NCBI GenBank assembly: GCA_024680675.1
Contig: JAILBX010000165.1
Coordinates: 1 to 64,000 of the forward strand
Source: Lachnospiraceae bacterium
GTDB lineage: Bacteria; Bacillota; Clostridia; Lachnospirales; Lachnospiraceae
DNA length: 64,000 nt
Direction of reading: 5' to 3'
Shown here: one piece after another, positions 17,286 through 26,732 of the stretch
Layout of the letters: every line of letters begins with the position of its first letter
How positions within the stretch are numbered: position 1 is the first letter of the stretch
The notes under the pieces: generated by a model
What the model was told of the DNA's origin: nothing
The model's input: only the letters and a program-made list of their open reading frames with translations
The model's database searches: none
Translations under genes and position numbers: made by a program

Positions 17286-17957
17286 TTATATCTGAAGCTT
17301 GTCTATTGTTTCAGACGTGATCTCCTCTACCAGAAGCTCTTCATCCTTTACAAAAACTATCTTGGGATTGGCCTTTGATTTAAAAAGTCCTCTTTTAGCA
17401 AAAATATTCATGGATTTTTCCCCAATGCATATCTTTACGGGCCTTAGGTCAAGAGCCACAACAAAGCTGGATTCATTTCCCTTTACTCCGGCTCTTGCTG
17501 TCCCATAAAGAGTACCAAGTATTATTATGTTGCCCTCAGAGATCACCTCTGCTCCCGGATTAACATCCCCTAGAATGATAAGATCCGTATCTGCCTCCAC
17601 TACCTCAGAAGCCCTTATGGGACCCTTATAAAACTTTGAAAGCATCTTATCCTGATCTCCTATAAATCTTGTTCCGGCTTTTATATACTGCTGGCTTTTT
17701 TCGCTTTCTCCCTTTCCTACTGTACAAAGAACAGTCAGCTCGGAATTATCGGCTATGGCATCCACCAGAAGCCTTTCCTCTTCCTCCATAAGCTCCCTTC
17801 CTTCAAAGGAGATCACAAGCTTTGTTTTACCGAAAAATTTTGATGACTCTCTGAACTTTTTCCCCAATGCCAGATAAAGCTCATCAAAGGGTATATCCGG
17901 ATCCAATATAACAGACAGACCCTTTGGATAATTTTTTATTACTACAGGATTTTTCAT
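17286..17957 (-). CDS. minC: Septum-site determining protein MinC, without minD/minE
   Basis: FtsZ antagonist. 223 residues from the ATG at 17957, which follows GAGGAG; the track start at 17975 contains that ribosome site. The N-terminal domain (1-95) precedes a beta-helical C domain (about 105-195) with DTDLIILGDVNPGAEVISEG and GNIIILGTLYGTARAG. The motif that contacts MinD, RSGQ in E. coli and B. subtilis, reads RASE at 115-118. No minD or minE follows; rodA comes next. The sequence beyond residue 195 is a longer tail than usual. Confidence 0.92.
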   Translation of the reverse strand: MKNPVVIKNYPKGLSVILDPDIPFDELYLALGKKFRESSKFFGKTKLVISFEGRELMEEEERLLVDAIADNSELTVLCTVGKGESEKSQQYIKAGTRFIGDQDKMLSKFYKGPIRASEVVEADTDLIILGDVNPGAEVISEGNIIILGTLYGTARAGVKGNESSFVVALDLRPVKICIGEKSMNIFAKRGLFKSKANPKIVFVKDEELLVEEITSETIDKLQI

Positions 17958-17975
17958 TTTCTTCACTCCTCTCAT

Positions 17976-20852
17976 TTAGTCTTCAACGATTTCCGTAGTA
18001 TTTGAATCCGCAACACCGCTTAAGAGTGTTTCTTCATCTTCCAGCTTAAAGTAATACTTAAATATATCTCCGCCTAAGGAGGCTGCATTGGCAGAGGTAT
18101 ATCCATAGGCGATCCTTATGGCCAGGGAAAGCTCGGGATCCTCATAAGGAGCATAGCCCACAAAGAGAGCATGGTTTGTTCTTGACTTTGAGGATTGGGC
18201 TGTTCCGGTTTTTCCCGCTATGGACAGGTTGATATTCCTTAAGGATGCAGTCTTTAAGGCTACCAGTCTCATTCCGCTCTTTATATTATTCCAGGTGCTT
18301 CCCTGAATATCGATAATATTTCTGACTCTGGGTTTAACCTCCTCTATGACCGTGCCGTCGGGCTTGGTTACCTTTGAAATAAGGGTAAGCTTATAACAGA
18401 TGCCTCCGTTGGCAATAGTATTTACATATCTTGCAATACCTATAGTGGTATAGTTGTGGGAACCCTGACCGATAGCCGAATCAATAGGCAGGGTGTCGGA
18501 AAACTTAGGCTCGTTCTCTTCCATTTCAATCCCCGTCTTTTCGGTAAGGCCAAACATATCTGCGTATTTTTTCAGCTTCTCAAGGCCTCCGCTTTCATCA
18601 TAGCTTGTGGTCTTTCCATTGGTTGCCAGCCTGTAACCTACCTCATAGAAAAAGGAGTTACAGGAGTTTTCTATGGCATGCATAACGTCAAGATTACCAT
18701 GGGCTGCGGGATAGGCCCAGCAGGTCTTTTCTATATCCAGGCTTTCTATCTTATACTTGCCGTCACATCTTATGGTTTCCCCCACATTTATTACCCCTTC
18801 TTCAAGTCCCGTAACGGCGCTGACCATTTTAAAGGTGGATCCGGGAGCCGTCATCTGCTGGGTGGCATTATTATACATGGGGCTTGAAAGATCTAACATC
18901 AGTTTTGCGTAATAGTCCGAATCTATGGTATTTGTAAGTCTGTTGGCATCAAAGCCCGGATATGTTACGCAGGCTAAAACCTCTCCGCTCATGTTCATGA
19001 CAACACAGGAGCCGGAACAGGGATCCAGGGCTAACTGCGAGGGAGTTATCTCAATGTTTGATATTTTATTTATAATATAATCATAGGGAGTCTTTACTCC
19101 TGACTCCACCTCATTCTTCTCCCCGGCAGTGGCGTAAATAACATTCTGTTCAAAAAGGATCATACATATCTGTTTTCCACTGACCATATTGTCCTTTATC
19201 ATGTACTTATAAAGCTTTTTGGAAAACATATTGTCGTCTCTAAGCTCATCGCATATAAAATCAACCAGCTTTTCATATATTTCTCCTGTATCGGAATACT
19301 GCTTTTCTGTGGTAAATTTAGTTATATCTATCCAGTTTTGGGACAGGCAGTAATTAAGGTATTCCTTCAAGGAGATAGTCTCATCTATAGCCCAGGATAC
19401 ATAGGTCTGATCCTCTTTATCGACCTCGGAAGAAATTATGACTCCGAGATTTGAAGTATTGAGATGGGATACTATATAGCTTTCATATACCTGGTATTCC
19501 TGTGTCAGCTCCTTATAGGGGGTATTACCGTTAAGAAGTTCATTTCTGATCTGATTAATGGCATCCTCCTGCTTCACAAGAAAAGCCGCCTGTACCTCTC
19601 TCTCATATACATGGGCATCCTCTTCTGCAAATTTCTTGATATCTATAACATTGTTGTTTATAAGGGCATAGTAAACGTCATCAATGGGTATCATCATAAG
19701 CGATGACTTCACTTCGGAATTATCATAGGTTTTTGAGTTTACTATCTTTGAAACAAGAATACCTGCAAGCTTCTGCTCAAGCATATTATAAACCGCGCTT
19801 TGCAGTTCCGAATCAATTGAAAGATAAATATCATTTCCGGCAACAGGATCCAGATGGGTTGAGGTCTCAAGTATCTTACCCACATTGTCGGTAAACACCA
19901 CATCCTTTCCCTTTGTTCCCTGAAGCTGTTCTTCCATGGTCTTCTCAATACCTGCCTTACCCACGGTATCTGTCATGGTATATTCATGCTTTGACTCTTT
20001 TAACTCCTCCAGATCCTCTGTTGAGGCATTACCCACGTAACCGAGAATATGCCCCATATATTCCGAATCATTGTACCTCCTCATGAGATTTTCTTTTATG
20101 TCTATACCCTGGAGCTTTGACTTGTTTTCCATAATAGCAGCCACTGTCTCCTGGGATACATCATCAGCTATTACAGTAGCCAGATATTTCTGGTAGCTGG
20201 TGGTTGACATGGTATATCTTACAGTGATTATCTTAAGTATCTCCTCATCTGTAAGACCCTTTCCCGGAACAAAAACCCTTACACCCTGATCGTTATACTC
20301 ATAATCTCCTATACCATACCTTTCTCTGGAGCATAAAAGATCTATGATATCCTTGGGTGTAGAGTTCCTTTCATGCACACTCAGATCGTCTGTATTTTTA
20401 TAACCGTAAATATCCGCCAGAAACCTGACAAGCCTGGTGCCCGTTAAAGTGTACTCATAATTACCGTCTTCATCCAGGACTATATTAAAATCATTTATAA
20501 CGCTGTCTCCGTTTTTTTCAATTATTTCTATGGCTTTAAGTATAGTCGAATTAAGATTGGAATTCTTATTGGAGGAGGATTCATAATTATCTTCAACAGT
20601 AACCGAATAAGCAAGCTCATTATAGGCAAGGAGCTTGCCGTTTCTGTCGTAGATCTTTCCCCTTGCGGAATCCAGTGTTATCTCTTTTTTTATCTTTAAA
20701 GTAAAATTATTGAGATACTCCTCACCGTTTATTATCTGCAGAACAAAAAGACGTCTGATCAGAACAAAAAAAAGAACGACGATTATACAGAGCAGTAGAA
20801 AAAGTCTGGACACTATTATGTTTTTTATAAAATCCTTGATCTCATTAAACAA
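17976..20852 (-). CDS. mrdA: Class B penicillin-binding protein 2 with a large internal insert
   Basis: Elongasome transpeptidase. 958 residues, longer than the usual 600-750. Order: one membrane helix (about 16-40), dimerisation domain (about 50-350), an insert of roughly 250 helical residues (about 362-610), then the transpeptidase domain. Catalytic motifs are STFK (672-675), SCN (730-732) and KTGTA (881-885). The start is a TTG 8 bp after the mreD stop, with the ribosome site AAGGAG inside the mreD end. It belongs to the mreC-mreD-PBP2-minC-rodA series and pairs functionally with RodA. Confidence 0.92.
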   Translation of the reverse strand: MFNEIKDFIKNIIVSRLFLLLCIIVVLFFVLIRRLFVLQIINGEEYLNNFTLKIKKEITLDSARGKIYDRNGKLLAYNELAYSVTVEDNYESSSNKNSNLNSTILKAIEIIEKNGDSVINDFNIVLDEDGNYEYTLTGTRLVRFLADIYGYKNTDDLSVHERNSTPKDIIDLLCSRERYGIGDYEYNDQGVRVFVPGKGLTDEEILKIITVRYTMSTTSYQKYLATVIADDVSQETVAAIMENKSKLQGIDIKENLMRRYNDSEYMGHILGYVGNASTEDLEELKESKHEYTMTDTVGKAGIEKTMEEQLQGTKGKDVVFTDNVGKILETSTHLDPVAGNDIYLSIDSELQSAVYNMLEQKLAGILVSKIVNSKTYDNSEVKSSLMMIPIDDVYYALINNNVIDIKKFAEEDAHVYEREVQAAFLVKQEDAINQIRNELLNGNTPYKELTQEYQVYESYIVSHLNTSNLGVIISSEVDKEDQTYVSWAIDETISLKEYLNYCLSQNWIDITKFTTEKQYSDTGEIYEKLVDFICDELRDDNMFSKKLYKYMIKDNMVSGKQICMILFEQNVIYATAGEKNEVESGVKTPYDYIINKISNIEITPSQLALDPCSGSCVVMNMSGEVLACVTYPGFDANRLTNTIDSDYYAKLMLDLSSPMYNNATQQMTAPGSTFKMVSAVTGLEEGVINVGETIRCDGKYKIESLDIEKTCWAYPAAHGNLDVMHAIENSCNSFFYEVGYRLATNGKTTSYDESGGLEKLKKYADMFGLTEKTGIEMEENEPKFSDTLPIDSAIGQGSHNYTTIGIARYVNTIANGGICYKLTLISKVTKPDGTVIEEVKPRVRNIIDIQGSTWNNIKSGMRLVALKTASLRNINLSIAGKTGTAQSSKSRTNHALFVGYAPYEDPELSLAIRIAYGYTSANAASLGGDIFKYYFKLEDEETLLSGVADSNTTEIVED

Positions 20853-20860
20853 ACCCGCAT

Positions 20861-21364
20861 TCAGCTCCTTTTTTCAAAGCTTTCAAGCCACTCATTGATC
20901 AAAAGAATACCCCTGTATATGATTATGGTTATAACCACCGTATATACGATCTCAGGTAATATAACATAGAGCAGATAATGTAAAAAATTGAGTCTTCCTC
21001 TTAATAAAAAAAGGAAAATATAGCATAAAAGACAATAAATGATCTCACTTGTAGAGATAAGTATCATGGGCAGCTTAATATCCTCGGGATAAAAGATAGC
21101 TCTGAAGATACCGTTTATATAGCCGATAAAAAGATAGATCAGAGCATAAAAGCCTATAATATCTCCAAAAAAAATATCCACCAGGAGACCACAGACAAAG
21201 CCTATTACCATCCCTTCCTTTCTTCCTCTCATAAAGCCAAAGGAGGAAGTTATTATTATAAGGATATTGGGTACGATCCCGGCTATTGCGAGCCATCTGA
21301 AAACTGTGCTCTGCAACAAAAATGCAACGATTATTAAAACTCCAACTATAGCAACTCTGCGCAT
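20861..21364 (-). CDS. mreD: Rod shape-determining protein MreD
   Basis: Integral membrane component of the elongasome. 167 residues, about five helices, with the conserved FGFMRGRKEGMVIGFVCGLLVDIF segment. It sits 1 bp after mreC and 8 bp before PBP2, so these three are translationally linked. Confidence 0.9.
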   Translation of the reverse strand: MRRVAIVGVLIIVAFLLQSTVFRWLAIAGIVPNILIIITSSFGFMRGRKEGMVIGFVCGLLVDIFFGDIIGFYALIYLFIGYINGIFRAIFYPEDIKLPMILISTSEIIYCLLCYIFLFLLRGRLNFLHYLLYVILPEIVYTVVITIIIYRGILLINEWLESFEKRS

Positions 21365-21365
21365 A

Positions 21366-22220
21366 CTATTTTCCCTGTTTCAAATCTGTTATTACCAAAA
21401 CTGTATTTAAATGCTTAAAATCAACAACCGGAGTCAGGTAACCGGATTTTGTCAGATTATTGGAATCCTCCTTTATTTCGGTTATATATCCCACTGTTAT
21501 ATTTGGAAGGTACTTATCGGATATAGTTGAGGTTACTATCTGGTCTCCTGTCACAACCTTATTTTCCGAGTCTATGAGCTGGCTGAACCTTATATTTCCG
21601 TCATTCATAAGATTAAGGTCACCTGACACGATAAGATTATCAGAGGTAGACATGACCATACCCGATAAGTTGGTCTCATCATCTATTATGGACTTAACAC
21701 TGGCCCAGTTAGGTCCCACCTCCGTGACTATCCCCACCAGTCCCGAACCGGCCATAACATTCATATCCACACTTATGCCGTCATTGGCTCCCTTGTCAAT
21801 AATGAAATTTGAAAACCAGTTTCCCGTATCCTTACCGATTACCCTTGCTCCTACCTTCTTATAATCCGAATATCTTTCATCCAACGCAAACAACTCCCTA
21901 AGCTCAGACAGCTCATATCTGTCAGCCTGGAGATCGTTCATTCCGATAGAAAGCTCATCAACCTTTGCTTTCAGTTCACTGTTTTCTTTTTGCAGATCCT
22001 TTATGGTATTAAGACTGTCGGTTCTGTCATTCAGCCATTCTCCTGCCTTGCTGATCCCTTTTTGAAAGGGAACTATAACATAACCCACAACAGAATTTAA
22101 AGGCACCGACATTACATCCGTGGCAAATGAGATCACCATCATAACTACACAGAGCATGCTTAATGCCAGTAAAACGTACCTGCTTGGTATTGAAAATTTA
22201 TGCCTATGGTTTTTTGCCAT
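21366..22220 (-). CDS. mreC: Rod shape-determining protein MreC
   Basis: Membrane-anchored scaffold that activates PBP2/RodA. 284 residues: an N-terminal membrane helix (about 14-36), a coiled coil (about 70-105, LQKENSELKAKVDEL) and the beta-barrel domain with KVGARVIGKDTGNWFSNFIIDKGANDGI. Conserved GLVGIV is present. First gene of the mreCD-PBP2-minC-rodA series. A terminator-like hairpin separates it from mreB upstream. Confidence 0.95.
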   Translation of the reverse strand: MAKNHRHKFSIPSRYVLLALSMLCVVMMVISFATDVMSVPLNSVVGYVIVPFQKGISKAGEWLNDRTDSLNTIKDLQKENSELKAKVDELSIGMNDLQADRYELSELRELFALDERYSDYKKVGARVIGKDTGNWFSNFIIDKGANDGISVDMNVMAGSGLVGIVTEVGPNWASVKSIIDDETNLSGMVMSTSDNLIVSGDLNLMNDGNIRFSQLIDSENKVVTGDQIVTSTISDKYLPNITVGYITEIKEDSNNLTKSGYLTPVVDFKHLNTVLVITDLKQGK

Positions 22221-22284
22221 TTTCCCCTTTTTCCATCCCCTTCTGAATATTTCCGTTGAAAATCAATGTAATTTCCCTTAAGTG

Positions 22285-22304
22285 AAAAAAGCCCTAAGGC
22301 TTTT
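22285..22304 (-). terminator. Terminator-like hairpin between mreB and mreC
   Basis: AAAAGCC-CTAA-GGCTTTT, with T-rich flank on the minus strand. It may attenuate rather than abolish read-through from mreB into mreC, as no clear promoter is seen in front of mreC. Confidence 0.65.
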
Positions 22305-22318
22305 CTCTGTGCAAAGCT

Positions 22319-23323
22319 TTACATTTCATACATTGAATAAGCTACCTTCTTAAAATTATCATTGTTAATGATATGTGAAATGCCGTAGGCAACAGAGCCC
22401 TCTCCGTTAGATGAAAAATTGACCCTGAGTCCCGTGCTTCTGGCTATCAATTCATGAAGATTTCCTATGGATGCCGAACCTCCCGTCAGAAAGATACCCT
22501 TTTTATATATATCTGCGGCAAGCTCGGGAGGGGTTCTTTCCAGTATTACCTTAACGTTGTCAATTATATTTTCAAAATGCTCCGACATACATTTTTCAAC
22601 CAGATCCGTAGGTATATTTCTTTCCACAGGCAGACCTGTCACGATATCTCTTCCATATACCACCGCATCTGAGTTTGTAGCCTTTAACTCAGGAAGAGCT
22701 ATCTTTACCCTCTCTGCGGTTTTCATTCCGATAAGCAGGTTATATTCCTTTCGGATCACATTCTTTATAGAGTCATCAAACTTCTTCCCGCCTATTTTTA
22801 TAAGCTTACTTAAAACGATGCCTCCAAGGGATATTATGGATATCTCTGTGGTCTCATAGCCTATATTGACCACCAGCACGCCTGACAGATTCATTACATC
22901 CACATCCAGTCCTATGGCATCGGCAATGGCTTTTTCAACCACATATATCCTTTTTGCCTTGACATTACTTTCCTTTACAAGGTCATAAAAGGCTCTTCTT
23001 TCAACATCAGTGATATCCGTAGGAACAGAAATATAGTAATCGGCGTTTCTTAGATTTCCATCCATTTCATCCAATATAAAATTCTTAAGGAGAACCTGCA
23101 TGTTGTGAATATCTGCAATAACACCGTTTATTAAGGGATATGAGACCACGATGTTGGAAGGTGCCTTTTCATACATGGTAAAGGCATCGTCACCGTATGC
23201 AAAAATATTGTGTCTGTTTTGAATAGCGATTATGTTCTTATGTGATGATATGGTTTCTTTAAAACCATTGTATATCTTTATATTATATGTACCTAAATCG
23301 ATACCAAATGCATTTATGGACAA
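22319..23323 (-). CDS. mreB: Actin-like rod shape protein MreB
   Basis: Bacterial actin that guides the elongasome under the membrane. 334 residues. The start is TTG at 23323: GGAG lies 7 bp before it. Actin-fold motifs are seen: phosphate 1 FGIDLGTYNIKIY, connect/phosphate 2 VLVVNIGYETTEISI and adenosine motif FLTGGSASIGNL. It is more divergent than typical MreB (DLGTYN instead of DLGTANT), so it may be an MreB/Mbl paralogue. It lies between radC and mreC, the classic order. Confidence 0.88.
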   Translation of the reverse strand: MSINAFGIDLGTYNIKIYNGFKETISSHKNIIAIQNRHNIFAYGDDAFTMYEKAPSNIVVSYPLINGVIADIHNMQVLLKNFILDEMDGNLRNADYYISVPTDITDVERRAFYDLVKESNVKAKRIYVVEKAIADAIGLDVDVMNLSGVLVVNIGYETTEISIISLGGIVLSKLIKIGGKKFDDSIKNVIRKEYNLLIGMKTAERVKIALPELKATNSDAVVYGRDIVTGLPVERNIPTDLVEKCMSEHFENIIDNVKVILERTPPELAADIYKKGIFLTGGSASIGNLHELIARSTGLRVNFSSNGEGSVAYGISHIINNDNFKKVAYSMYEM

Positions 23324-23376
23324 AGCTATACTCCTTCAACCTTACAATATAAAAGCACTGACAAGATGCCTATCAG

Positions 23377-24078
23377 TTAAAGATAGCCACACTCCTTAAG
23401 GCTGACATATGACTCACTACCGATGATAATATGATCTAAAAGATCAATGTCCATAAGAATTCCGGCATTTTTTACTTTTTTGGTTACTTCAACATCATCT
23501 ATGGAGGGCTTTGGATCACCTCCGGGATGATTGTGTAACAATACTATATTTACCGCGGATCTGCTTAAGGCTGTCTTAAATATCTCTCTTGTGGATATAA
23601 GGGCTTTATTTACCGTGCCCTTGCTCAAAACATCATCCGCTATATACTTATTTGCACCGTTTAAACTTAAAAGTCTGACCTCCTCATGCTGCAGAAATCT
23701 CATATCTTCCATAAACCTTGCAGCAATAAGAGAAGGACTGTTAAGACTCTCCTTATCATTAAAGGTCAGCCTGTTTGACCTTTTTGACAGTTCGGCAATA
23801 CATTTTACCGTTATGGCTTTGACTCTTCCTATACCCGGTATCCTCATAAGCTCTTCAATGCTTTTCTTATGGATAGCATAAAGGCTGTAACTGCCGTCTG
23901 AAAGTCTAAGTATCTCTCTGGATATATCTATACTGGTATGCTCCCTGTCTCCGGTTCTTAATAAAACTGCAAGCAGTTCACTGTCGCTTAGTGACCCGGC
24001 TCCGAATCTGAAGCATTTCTCATAGGGTCTTTCATCAGGTGGCAACGATCTTATCGTGCTATGTACTTTACTTTCCAA
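23377..24078 (-). CDS. radC: RadC family JAB-domain protein
   Basis: The JAB/MPN metal-binding motif LLHNHPGGDPKPSIDD is complete and is preceded by a helix-hairpin-helix-like region (about 35-90, with IPGIGRVKAITVKC). The role in DNA repair is unproven for the family. The start is taken as TTG at 24078, 8 bp after GGAGG (24087-24091), because the track start at 24150 contains a consensus promoter. This gives about 233 residues, a usual length. It precedes mreB as in many Firmicutes. Confidence 0.9.
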   Translation of the reverse strand: MESKVHSTIRSLPPDERPYEKCFRFGAGSLSDSELLAVLLRTGDREHTSIDISREILRLSDGSYSLYAIHKKSIEELMRIPGIGRVKAITVKCIAELSKRSNRLTFNDKESLNSPSLIAARFMEDMRFLQHEEVRLLSLNGANKYIADDVLSKGTVNKALISTREIFKTALSRSAVNIVLLHNHPGGDPKPSIDDVEVTKKVKNAGILMDIDLLDHIIIGSESYVSLKECGYL

Positions 24079-24121
24079 ATAAATGTCCTCCACATCTTTG
24101 GACGTGCGGATAGACATAATG

Positions 24122-24150
24122 ATGATAGCATAACTTAATGATAAATTCAA
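24122..24150 (-). promoter_or_regulatory. Promoter of radC
   Basis: Minus-strand TTGAAT (24145-24150), 17 bp, TATCAT (24122-24127). The start of transcription would fall near 24115, giving a leader of about 37 nt before the TTG. Confidence 0.65.
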
Positions 24151-24253
24151 TCAGCTGGTAATTATTTACCTTTATAATTTATCTGACGGCCTCCAGGGGA
24201 CTTAACCCGGCAGCTTCTTAAGCTTAAGTATGATTAAAGCAAAAAGCCCAAGC

Positions 24254-25456
24254 TTAATCAAAATACGATCCAAAGAGATCATCTGCCCCATTTAAACGGT
24301 TATGACAATCTATTGCATAAATTACCGTACCTGAATATTCTTTGAAAAAATAACCGCTTGTAACAGCTATGCACCTTCCTCTTTGGTCAAAAACGGGGCT
24401 TCCGCTTTGCCCCTCAACAGAGCATCTGTCAAAGGCAAGATAATACATATCAGAATAATTTCCCTCAGACATTTCATATGCATTAAAGCCGAGAAATATG
24501 GTCGGTGACAATATACTGGACTTTTTGTACCAATAATTGGACAGTATGAAGAGCTCATCTCCCACATTTAAAGCATCATAATGTGATACATGATAGTTTA
24601 TCTCTTTAAGCTCAACCAAAAGCTTTGCAGGCAGGGTCATTAAATCTATCCTGAACATGGCAAGATCCGATCCTTCCTCCCTGTCCGCAACCATGTCTAT
24701 GATACAGTCAATACTACTTCCGTCATAAAAGGTCATCTTCACCTTACAGCCATTTAAAACCTCAAGCACATGTTTTGCAGACAAAAAGTAAATGTATTCC
24801 GGCGTTATCCTGTATATGCAGGCCTCGCCGGTATACTGATCCCAGCCCGGGATATTTGAGCTTTTGTCACCGAATATATTTACCGAGCAGGAGTTTACCA
24901 GCCTTATGGCCCTCTCCTTATCAGCTTCATCAAGAATATCATAGGTGAAATAGCCCATGTCACAGATTATGGACAGATTCTCATAAAAGCCCTCATAGTA
25001 ACCCTCTTCGAGCTCTGTCAATGTCCTTTTATAAATGGATTCACAGTATTTTTCATAACTGTCCTTATAATCCTTCAAAGCCAGATACATAGCTGAAGCC
25101 TTATCATAATCCCCCTTTTTAAGGATCTCACCTGCTATGCAGTAGTTACATTCATCTATCATTAAGGAAGAATCCTTATAGCCGTTAAGACCCTTAAAAA
25201 TATTTTGGGCCTCCTTATACATACCGGCCTCAAGCCTTGCAAGAGCATACCTGTAGCTGTACTCAAGGATCAATTCCTTACTGTCTTTTACCTCCGGGAT
25301 TTTTTTAAGCTCCGCTATGGCCTCTTCATATCTTCCCGCTTCTCCTTTTATATTGGCCTTTGTGTAGATCACGGCTGGATATAAAAGAAATATGAATATG
25401 AAGGAAAAGAGAAGCATAGTCAGGATTTCTGTAATAAAGATTTTTTTGTCATCCAA
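24254..25456 (-). CDS. Membrane-anchored TPR protein with extracytoplasmic trypsin-like protease domain
   Basis: 400 residues. One N-terminal membrane helix (about 8-31), helical repeats resembling TPRs (about 38-165, e.g. GRYEEAIAELKKI, GDYDKASAMYLAL), then a serine-protease fold (about 190-395). The triad can be assigned as His229 (FLSAKHVL), Asp264 (SDLAMFRI) and Ser351 in GQSGSPVFD. It lacks a PDZ domain, so it is not a standard HtrA. It overlaps the end of the Met-gamma-lyase-like gene by 8 bp and is the last member of the long his-mutSL unit. Substrate unknown. Confidence 0.78.
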   Translation of the reverse strand: MDDKKIFITEILTMLLFSFIFIFLLYPAVIYTKANIKGEAGRYEEAIAELKKIPEVKDSKELILEYSYRYALARLEAGMYKEAQNIFKGLNGYKDSSLMIDECNYCIAGEILKKGDYDKASAMYLALKDYKDSYEKYCESIYKRTLTELEEGYYEGFYENLSIICDMGYFTYDILDEADKERAIRLVNSCSVNIFGDKSSNIPGWDQYTGEACIYRITPEYIYFLSAKHVLEVLNGCKVKMTFYDGSSIDCIIDMVADREEGSDLAMFRIDLMTLPAKLLVELKEINYHVSHYDALNVGDELFILSNYWYKKSSILSPTIFLGFNAYEMSEGNYSDMYYLAFDRCSVEGQSGSPVFDQRGRCIAVTSGYFFKEYSGTVIYAIDCHNRLNGADDLFGSYFD

Positions 25457-26732
25457 AAGATATCAGCCCCTCATCCTTCATACATTGCAACGATCTCATT
25501 ATTCCAAGCTTGGCATGGGGCCAGGTCAGACCCCCTTGAAAATAAACAGAATACGGTTCCTTCAAGGGCCCGTCGGCAGACAGCTCTATGGAAGCACCTG
25601 ACACGAAGGCACCTGCAGCCATTATCACCTTTGCATCATAGCCCGGCATATCCCAGGGCTCCGGAGTTACAAAGGAATCTACAGGGGCGGCAAATTGTAT
25701 TCCCCTGCAGAAAGCCTTGAGACCCTCTGCACTCTTAAGGGTTACTGCCTGTATTATATCCGCCCTTTTTTCCTCTCCTCTTGGCAGAACAAAAAAGCCC
25801 AGCCTTTCATAGGCATTAGCTGCAAATATAGCCCCCTTTAATGCAGAGGCCACAACTGTAGGAGCGAGAAAAAGTCCCTGATAAAACTCCCTGTTTACGG
25901 AAAGAGAGGCGCCTACCTCCTTGCCAAGTCCCGGAGAAGTAAGCCTGTAGGCAGCGTTTTCCACACACTCTTTTTTCCCCACTATATAGCCTCCCATGGA
26001 AGCAAGTCCTCCTCCGGGATTTTTTATCAGGGAACCTACTATCATATCAGCTCCAAGCTCTAAGGGCTCCTTTTCCTCAACAAACTCTCCGTAGCAGTTA
26101 TCGACCATACAGATAAGCCCGGGCTTTATACCCTTTATAAAGCTTATGAGCTCTCCTATCTTCTCAACGGAAAAGGAAGGTCTTGTCTGATAGCCCTTTG
26201 ACCTCTGTATTGTAACCAGCTTTGTTTTTTCGTTAATGGCCTTTCTTATTCCCTCAAAGTCAAAATCTTTATTATCAATAAGATCAACCTGCCTGTAGCT
26301 TATGCCGTATTCCTTAAGGGAGCCCTTTGATTCCCTTATGCCTATAACCTCCTCTAAGGTGTCATAAGGCTTTCCAACCGGAGACAAGAGCTCATCACCG
26401 GGTCTCAAATTTGACATAAGAGCCAGAGCCAGGGCATGGGTGCCACAGCTTATCTGAGCTCTTACAAGGGCATCCTCTCCTTTAAATATTGAGGCATAAA
26501 CCTTTTCCAGTGTATCTCTTCCCAGATCATTGTAGCCATAACCGCTGCTCCCCTGAAAACAGGCCTCTGAAACCCTGTTTTCCTGAAAGGCTTTTATCAC
26601 CTTAAGCTGGTTATATTCCGCCATCTCATCAATTTGATCAAATCTCTCCTTTAAGCCCTTTAAAAGCTCCTCTGAAAAGCTTAAGGTATCACTGTCTATC
26701 TTTAACTCTCTGTATAATTTTTCTTTATCCAT
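25449..26732 (-). CDS. ynbB: Methionine gamma-lyase family / YnbB-like PLP protein
   Basis: 427 residues of the fold-type I PLP family once called aluminium resistance protein. QRSKGYQTRPS carries the probable PLP lysine, and MVDNCYGEFVE supplies the cofactor aspartate segment. SCGTHALALALMSNLRPGDELL matches the family. The reaction is not established; lyase activity on sulfur amino acids is inferred from homology. Its location behind miaA and mutL is conserved, as ynbB in Bacillus is also near miaA. Confidence 0.88.
   Translation of the reverse strand: MDKEKLYRELKIDSDTLSFSEELLKGLKERFDQIDEMAEYNQLKVIKAFQENRVSEACFQGSSGYGYNDLGRDTLEKVYASIFKGEDALVRAQISCGTHALALALMSNLRPGDELLSPVGKPYDTLEEVIGIRESKGSLKEYGISYRQVDLIDNKDFDFEGIRKAINEKTKLVTIQRSKGYQTRPSFSVEKIGELISFIKGIKPGLICMVDNCYGEFVEEKEPLELGADMIVGSLIKNPGGGLASMGGYIVGKKECVENAAYRLTSPGLGKEVGASLSVNREFYQGLFLAPTVVASALKGAIFAANAYERLGFFVLPRGEEKRADIIQAVTLKSAEGLKAFCRGIQFAAPVDSFVTPEPWDMPGYDAKVIMAAGAFVSGASIELSADGPLKEPYSVYFQGGLTWPHAKLGIMRSLQCMKDEGLISFG

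Noticed and set aside
23377-24150. Longer radC starting at 24150
   Set aside because: The upstream ATG coincides with a consensus -35 element and has no ribosome site; the TTG at 24078 has GGAGG at correct spacing.
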